Assembly (NCBI RefSeq): GCF_011392115.1
Contig: NZ_JAAJBT010000008.1
Span: 1-64,000, forward strand
DNA length: 64,000 nt
Direction of reading: 5' to 3'
Source of the DNA: Flavobacterium difficile
GTDB lineage: Bacteria > Bacteroidota > Bacteroidia > Flavobacteriales > Flavobacteriaceae
The position numbers and the translations under genes were made by a program. Positions 60,605 through 64,000 of this stretch are shown here, piece by piece. Numbering within the stretch: the first letter of the stretch is position 1; every line of letters begins with the position of its first letter. Under the pieces are notes generated by a model. That model was not told the DNA's origin, did no database searches, and saw nothing but the letters and a program-made list of their open reading frames with translations.

Positions 60605-63600
60605 TTATTTCTTGTTTTCTACCCATTTTCTGGCGTTAACAAAAGCTTCTAACCAAGGAGAAACTTCGTCTTTTTGTTCTCTTTCTGGATAGTTTGCCCA
60701 GTTCCATGGAAAAGTAGAACGCTCAATATGAGGCATCATCACTAAATGTCTTCCAGTAGTGTCACATAGCATAGCTGTATTATAGTCCGAACCATTTGGA
60801 TTGGCAGGATAACCTTCATACCCATATTTAGCTACAATATTATAGTTTTCTTCCGCCATTGGTAAGTTGAATTTTCCTTCACCATGAGAAATCCAAACCC
60901 CTAAAGTTGCACCTTCTAAACTAGAAAGCATGACCGAATTGTTTTTTTGAATTTTCACAGAAGTAAAGCCACTCTCATGCTTGTGCGAATCGTTATGTTT
61001 CATTTTTCCATGCACTTCATGTTCCGGAGTAATCAATTCTAATTCCATCATTAGCTGACAACCGTTACAAATTCCGACAGAAAGCGTGTCTTCTCTTTTG
61101 AAGAAGTTTTTCAATGCTGTGTTTGCTTTTTCGTTATATAAAAAGGCTCCAGCCCAACCTTTTGCCGAACCTAAAACATCTGAATTGGAGAATCCACCAA
61201 CGGCTCCAATAAACTGAATGTCTTCTAACGTTTCTCTTCCCGAAATTAAATCGGTCATGTGAACGTCTTTTACATCAAAACCAGCCAAATACATCGCATT
61301 TGCCATTTCACGTTCCGAATTACTTCCTTTTTCGCGAATAATTGCTGCTTTTGGTCTGTTCGTATGGGAAACTACTGGTAATTTTCCATCAAAATGCGAT
61401 GGGAAAGTAAATTGTAAAGGTTGATTGGCGAAATTTTCAAAACGCTCTAATGACTTACCGTTTTTAGTTTGTTTCTGATCTAATAAGAAAGACGTTTCAA
61501 ACCAAATTTCTCTGTATTTTTTTGAAGAAAATTCAAATGTATCTTCATGATTTACAATAGAAATAGTATCTGAATTTGTAACGGTTCCAATATTGAAAAT
61601 TTCAATTCCGTTAGCTTCAAAAATCGCTTCCACTTCCGCATCAGCTTGGAAAACTACAGCAATATTTTCAGAGAATAACAATTTGGTAGAATCCTTTTCG
61701 TTAATAGAAGTTAAATCGAAATTCGCACCTAAATTCACATCCGCAAAACACATTTCTAATAGAGTTGTGATTAATCCACCACTTCCAATATCATGTCCGG
61801 CTTTGATTTTTCTATCTTTAATTAAATCTTGTAACGTATTAAATGCTTTTTTGAAGAAAGCTGCATTTTTAATTGTAGGTGTTTCATTACCCACTTTATT
61901 TTGCGTTTGATTGAATGAAGAACCACCTAATTTAAAAGTATCTTGAGATAAGTTTAAGTAGTAAATGTTTCCACCATTTTTTTGTAAAACAGGTTCAACA
62001 ACCTTTGTGATATTTGAACAATTTCCAGCTGCAGAAATAATGACTGTTCCTGGTGCAATTACCTCATCATTCGGATATTTTTGCTTCATTGAAAGCGAAT
62101 CTTTTCCGGTTGGAATGTTGATGCCTAGTTCGATAGCAAAATCAGAACAACCTTGAACAGCTTCGTACAAACGCGCATCTTCTCCTTCATTTTTACAAGC
62201 CCACATCCAGTTGGCCGATAAAGAAACAGAAGCTAAACCATCTTTCAATGGCGCCCAAACTAAGTTAGAAAGCGATTCTGCGATAGCATTTCTACTTCCA
62301 GCAACTGGGTCAATTAACGCAGAAATAGGAGCGTGGCCAATAGATGTCGCAATTCCTTCTTTTCCTTTGAAATCTAAAGCCATGACACCTACATTGTTTA
62401 ATGGTAGTTGTAACGGTCCAACACATTGTTGCTTGGCTACTTTTCCACCTACACAACGGTCAACTTTGTTCGTTAACCAATCTTTACAAGCCACAGCTTC
62501 AAGTTGTAAAACTTGTTCTAAATAAGTTGGGATTTCGTTTGGGTTATATTCCGAATTACTATAATTTCTAGTAATAGTTTTATCTGTCATTATCGTTTTT
62601 GGCGAACTTCCGAAAAAGTCTTCCAAAGCGTAATCCATTGGTTTTAAACCAGTAGTTTTCGATTGAAATGTAAATCTGTGATCGTTGGTAACCTCACCTA
62701 CTTGATACATTGGTGAACGTTCTCTATCGGCAATTCGTTGTAAAGTGTCGATGTCTTTCTCGCCAATTACCAATCCCATTCTTTCTTGCGATTCGTTTCC
62801 GATGATTTCTTTAGCAGAAAGTGTTGGATCGCCAACCGGTAATTTATCTAAATCGATTAATCCACCAGTTTCTTCAACTAATTCAGACAAACAATTTAAA
62901 TGTCCACCCGCACCATGATCATGTATAGATACAATCGGATTGTGATCGCTTTCTACCAAGCCACGAATGGCATTAGCAGCACGTTTTTGCATTTCTGGAT
63001 TAGAACGTTGAATGGCGTTTAATTCAATTCCTGAACCAAAAGCTCCTGTATCTGCTGAGGAAACCGCAGCGCCACCCATTCCAATTCTATAGTTTTCTCC
63101 ACCAAGAATGACAATTTTATCGCCTTCTTGTGGTTTCTTTTTTATGGCTTGATCTAATTTTCCGTACCCAATTCCACCTGCTTGCATGATTACTTTATCA
63201 TAACCAATTTTACGATTATCTTCTTCATGTTCGAAAGTTAAAACGGAACCTGTAATTAACGGTTGACCGAATTTATTTCCAAAATCCGAAGCTCCATTTG
63301 AGGCTTTTATCAGAATATCCATTGGCGTTTGATACAACCAAGGACGTTCCGCCATCGCTTCTTCGTGCTTACGATTGTTAGTCAATCTCGAATAAGAAGT
63401 CATATAAACTGCTGTTCCAGCTAATGGTAAGGAACCTTGTCCACCAGCCAAACGGTCACGAATTTCTCCACCAGAACCTGTCGCAGCTCCATTGAAAGGC
63501 TCTACAGTTGTTGGAAAATTGTGTGTTTCTGCTTTTAAAGAAAGAACCGATTCAAATTCTTTTTCTTCGTAAAAATCAGGTTTGTCAGCGCTTTTTGGTG

Positions 63601-64000
63601 CGAATTGAGTGACTTTCGGACCTTTAACAAAAGCCACATTATCTTTATATGCCGAAACGATATCGTTAGGGTTTTCTTGAGATGTTTTTTTGATTAATTT
63701 GAATAAAGAAGTGTTTTTTTCTACGCCATCCACTACAAAAGTTCCATTGAAAATTTTATGGCGACAGTGTTCTGAATTGGCTTGTGAGAAAGCAAAAATT
63801 TCAGAATCTGTTAATTTTCTTCCTAATTTAGTAGTTAAATTGTTTAAATATTCTACTTCTTCAATACTTAAAGCTAAACCTTCTTGTTTGTTATAGGCAT
63901 CAATATCCTCAATTTTTAAAATAGCTTCTGGTTCAATATTGATAGTGAAAATATCTTGATGTAATTCCGTGTATTTTTGAAATAACATCGGATCAAAATC
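60605..64000 (-). CDS. purL: Phosphoribosylformylglycinamidine synthase, N-terminus cut by window edge
   Basis: At least 1131 residues of the long single-chain PurL; the frame continues past the window edge (DFDP precedes the first visible ATG), so the N-terminal PurS-like part is missing. Visible are FSQANSEHCRHKIFNGTF, the ATP-binding region with VEPFNGAATGSGGEIRDRLA, SIHDHGAGGH, the second half repeat with AGHDIGSGG, and the C-terminal glutamine amidotransferase with GICNGCQLMME (nucleophile Cys) and HGEGKF. It catalyses the fourth step of purine synthesis. Confidence 0.95.
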   Translation of the reverse strand, partial: DFDPMLFQKYTELHQDIFTINIEPEAILKIEDIDAYNKQEGLALSIEEVEYLNNLTTKLGRKLTDSEIFAFSQANSEHCRHKIFNGTFVVDGVEKNTSLFKLIKKTSQENPNDIVSAYKDNVAFVKGPKVTQFAPKSADKPDFYEEKEFESVLSLKAETHNFPTTVEPFNGAATGSGGEIRDRLAGGQGSLPLAGTAVYMTSYSRLTNNRKHEEAMAERPWLYQTPMDILIKASNGASDFGNKFGQPLITGSVLTFEHEEDNRKIGYDKVIMQAGGIGYGKLDQAIKKKPQEGDKIVILGGENYRIGMGGAAVSSADTGAFGSGIELNAIQRSNPEMQKRAANAIRGLVESDHNPIVSIHDHGAGGHLNCLSELVEETGGLIDLDKLPVGDPTLSAKEIIGNESQERMGLVIGEKDIDTLQRIADRERSPMYQVGEVTNDHRFTFQSKTTGLKPMDYALEDFFGSSPKTIMTDKTITRNYSNSEYNPNEIPTYLEQVLQLEAVACKDWLTNKVDRCVGGKVAKQQCVGPLQLPLNNVGVMALDFKGKEGIATSIGHAPISALIDPVAGSRNAIAESLSNLVWAPLKDGLASVSLSANWMWACKNEGEDARLYEAVQGCSDFAIELGINIPTGKDSLSMKQKYPNDEVIAPGTVIISAAGNCSNITKVVEPVLQKNGGNIYYLNLSQDTFKLGGSSFNQTQNKVGNETPTIKNAAFFKKAFNTLQDLIKDRKIKAGHDIGSGGLITTLLEMCFADVNLGANFDLTSINEKDSTKLLFSENIAVVFQADAEVEAIFEANGIEIFNIGTVTNSDTISIVNHEDTFEFSSKKYREIWFETSFLLDQKQTKNGKSLERFENFANQPLQFTFPSHFDGKLPVVSHTNRPKAAIIREKGSNSEREMANAMYLAGFDVKDVHMTDLISGRETLEDIQFIGAVGGFSNSDVLGSAKGWAGAFLYNEKANTALKNFFKREDTLSVGICNGCQLMMELELITPEHEVHGKMKHNDSHKHESGFTSVKIQKNNSVMLSSLEGATLGVWISHGEGKFNLPMAEENYNIVAKYGYEGYPANPNGSDYNTAMLCDTTGRHLVMMPHIERSTFPWNWANYPEREQKDEVSPWLEAFVNARKWVENKK

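Overview
The window looks like chromosome from an AT-rich member of the Bacteroidota, most likely Flavobacterium or a close relative. Support comes from Bacteroidota-type promoters (TTG, about 19-20 nt, TAnnTTTG), abundant short lipoprotein signals, a type IX secretion C-terminal domain at the left edge, a CAL67264-type small membrane protein, a BatA/VWA protein, a long single-chain PurL and hybrid histidine kinases with periplasmic TPRs.

Layout. 1-8069 is ordinary core genome: the tail of a T9SS-sorted protein, an esterase, a small membrane protein, a dihydroorotase-like protein that has lost its metal ligands, a BatA/VWA protein, a DEAD-box helicase, MnmD, and a divergent HxlR regulator/nitroreductase pair. 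8095-44423 is a 36-kb accessory array. 44569-45627 is a tyrosine recombinase. 45714-64000 is core again: SanA-like protein, OmpA-family lipoprotein, glycosyltransferase, HSDR_N nuclease-like protein, HolA, EttA, three tandem hybrid histidine kinases, a DUF3667 protein and PurL (cut by the window edge).

The array is the main finding. It has the architecture of a sedentary chromosomal integron. I count 45 complete hairpin-forming sites of about 123-127 bp, all in one polarity. Each is bounded by AAC...GTT and has internal arms that pair. They separate single cassettes whose protein genes (35 of 35) all lie on the minus strand and point away from the recombinase. In the 38 consecutive cassettes nearest the recombinase, the 7-bp right flank of one site is the exact reverse complement of the left flank of the next. 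This is the signature of the R'/R'' pair that a circular integron cassette would carry. The cassette next to the recombinase abuts a simple core site (GTTAGC preceded by AAACAA), a candidate attI. The recombinase differs from textbook IntI: it has XerD-like spacing with no room for the IntI-specific insertion, it carries an extra N-terminal domain, and it is transcribed in the same direction as the cassettes.

There are two main site families, which differ by compensatory changes in both arms. Type A and a few minor variants follow protein-coding cassettes. Type B (14 sites) follows, without exception, 14 cassettes that hold no convincing gene but consist of diverged tandem repeats (unit 21, 43, about 51 or 54 bp). 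Most sites also contain TATCTTTG or TATATTTG on the minus strand, a Bacteroidota -7 promoter element, so each site may drive the following cassette. The proteins are mostly small and exported: about 10 lipoproteins, 8 with signal peptides and 6 membrane proteins. There is also a ParDE toxin-antitoxin pair with its own promoter/operator, a DUF262/HNH (GmrSD-like) candidate defence gene, ankyrin and WG-repeat proteins, and one cassette present twice in identical form. The distal (left) end is decayed: flanks no longer match, sites are chimeric, and an IS30-family element truncates one site.
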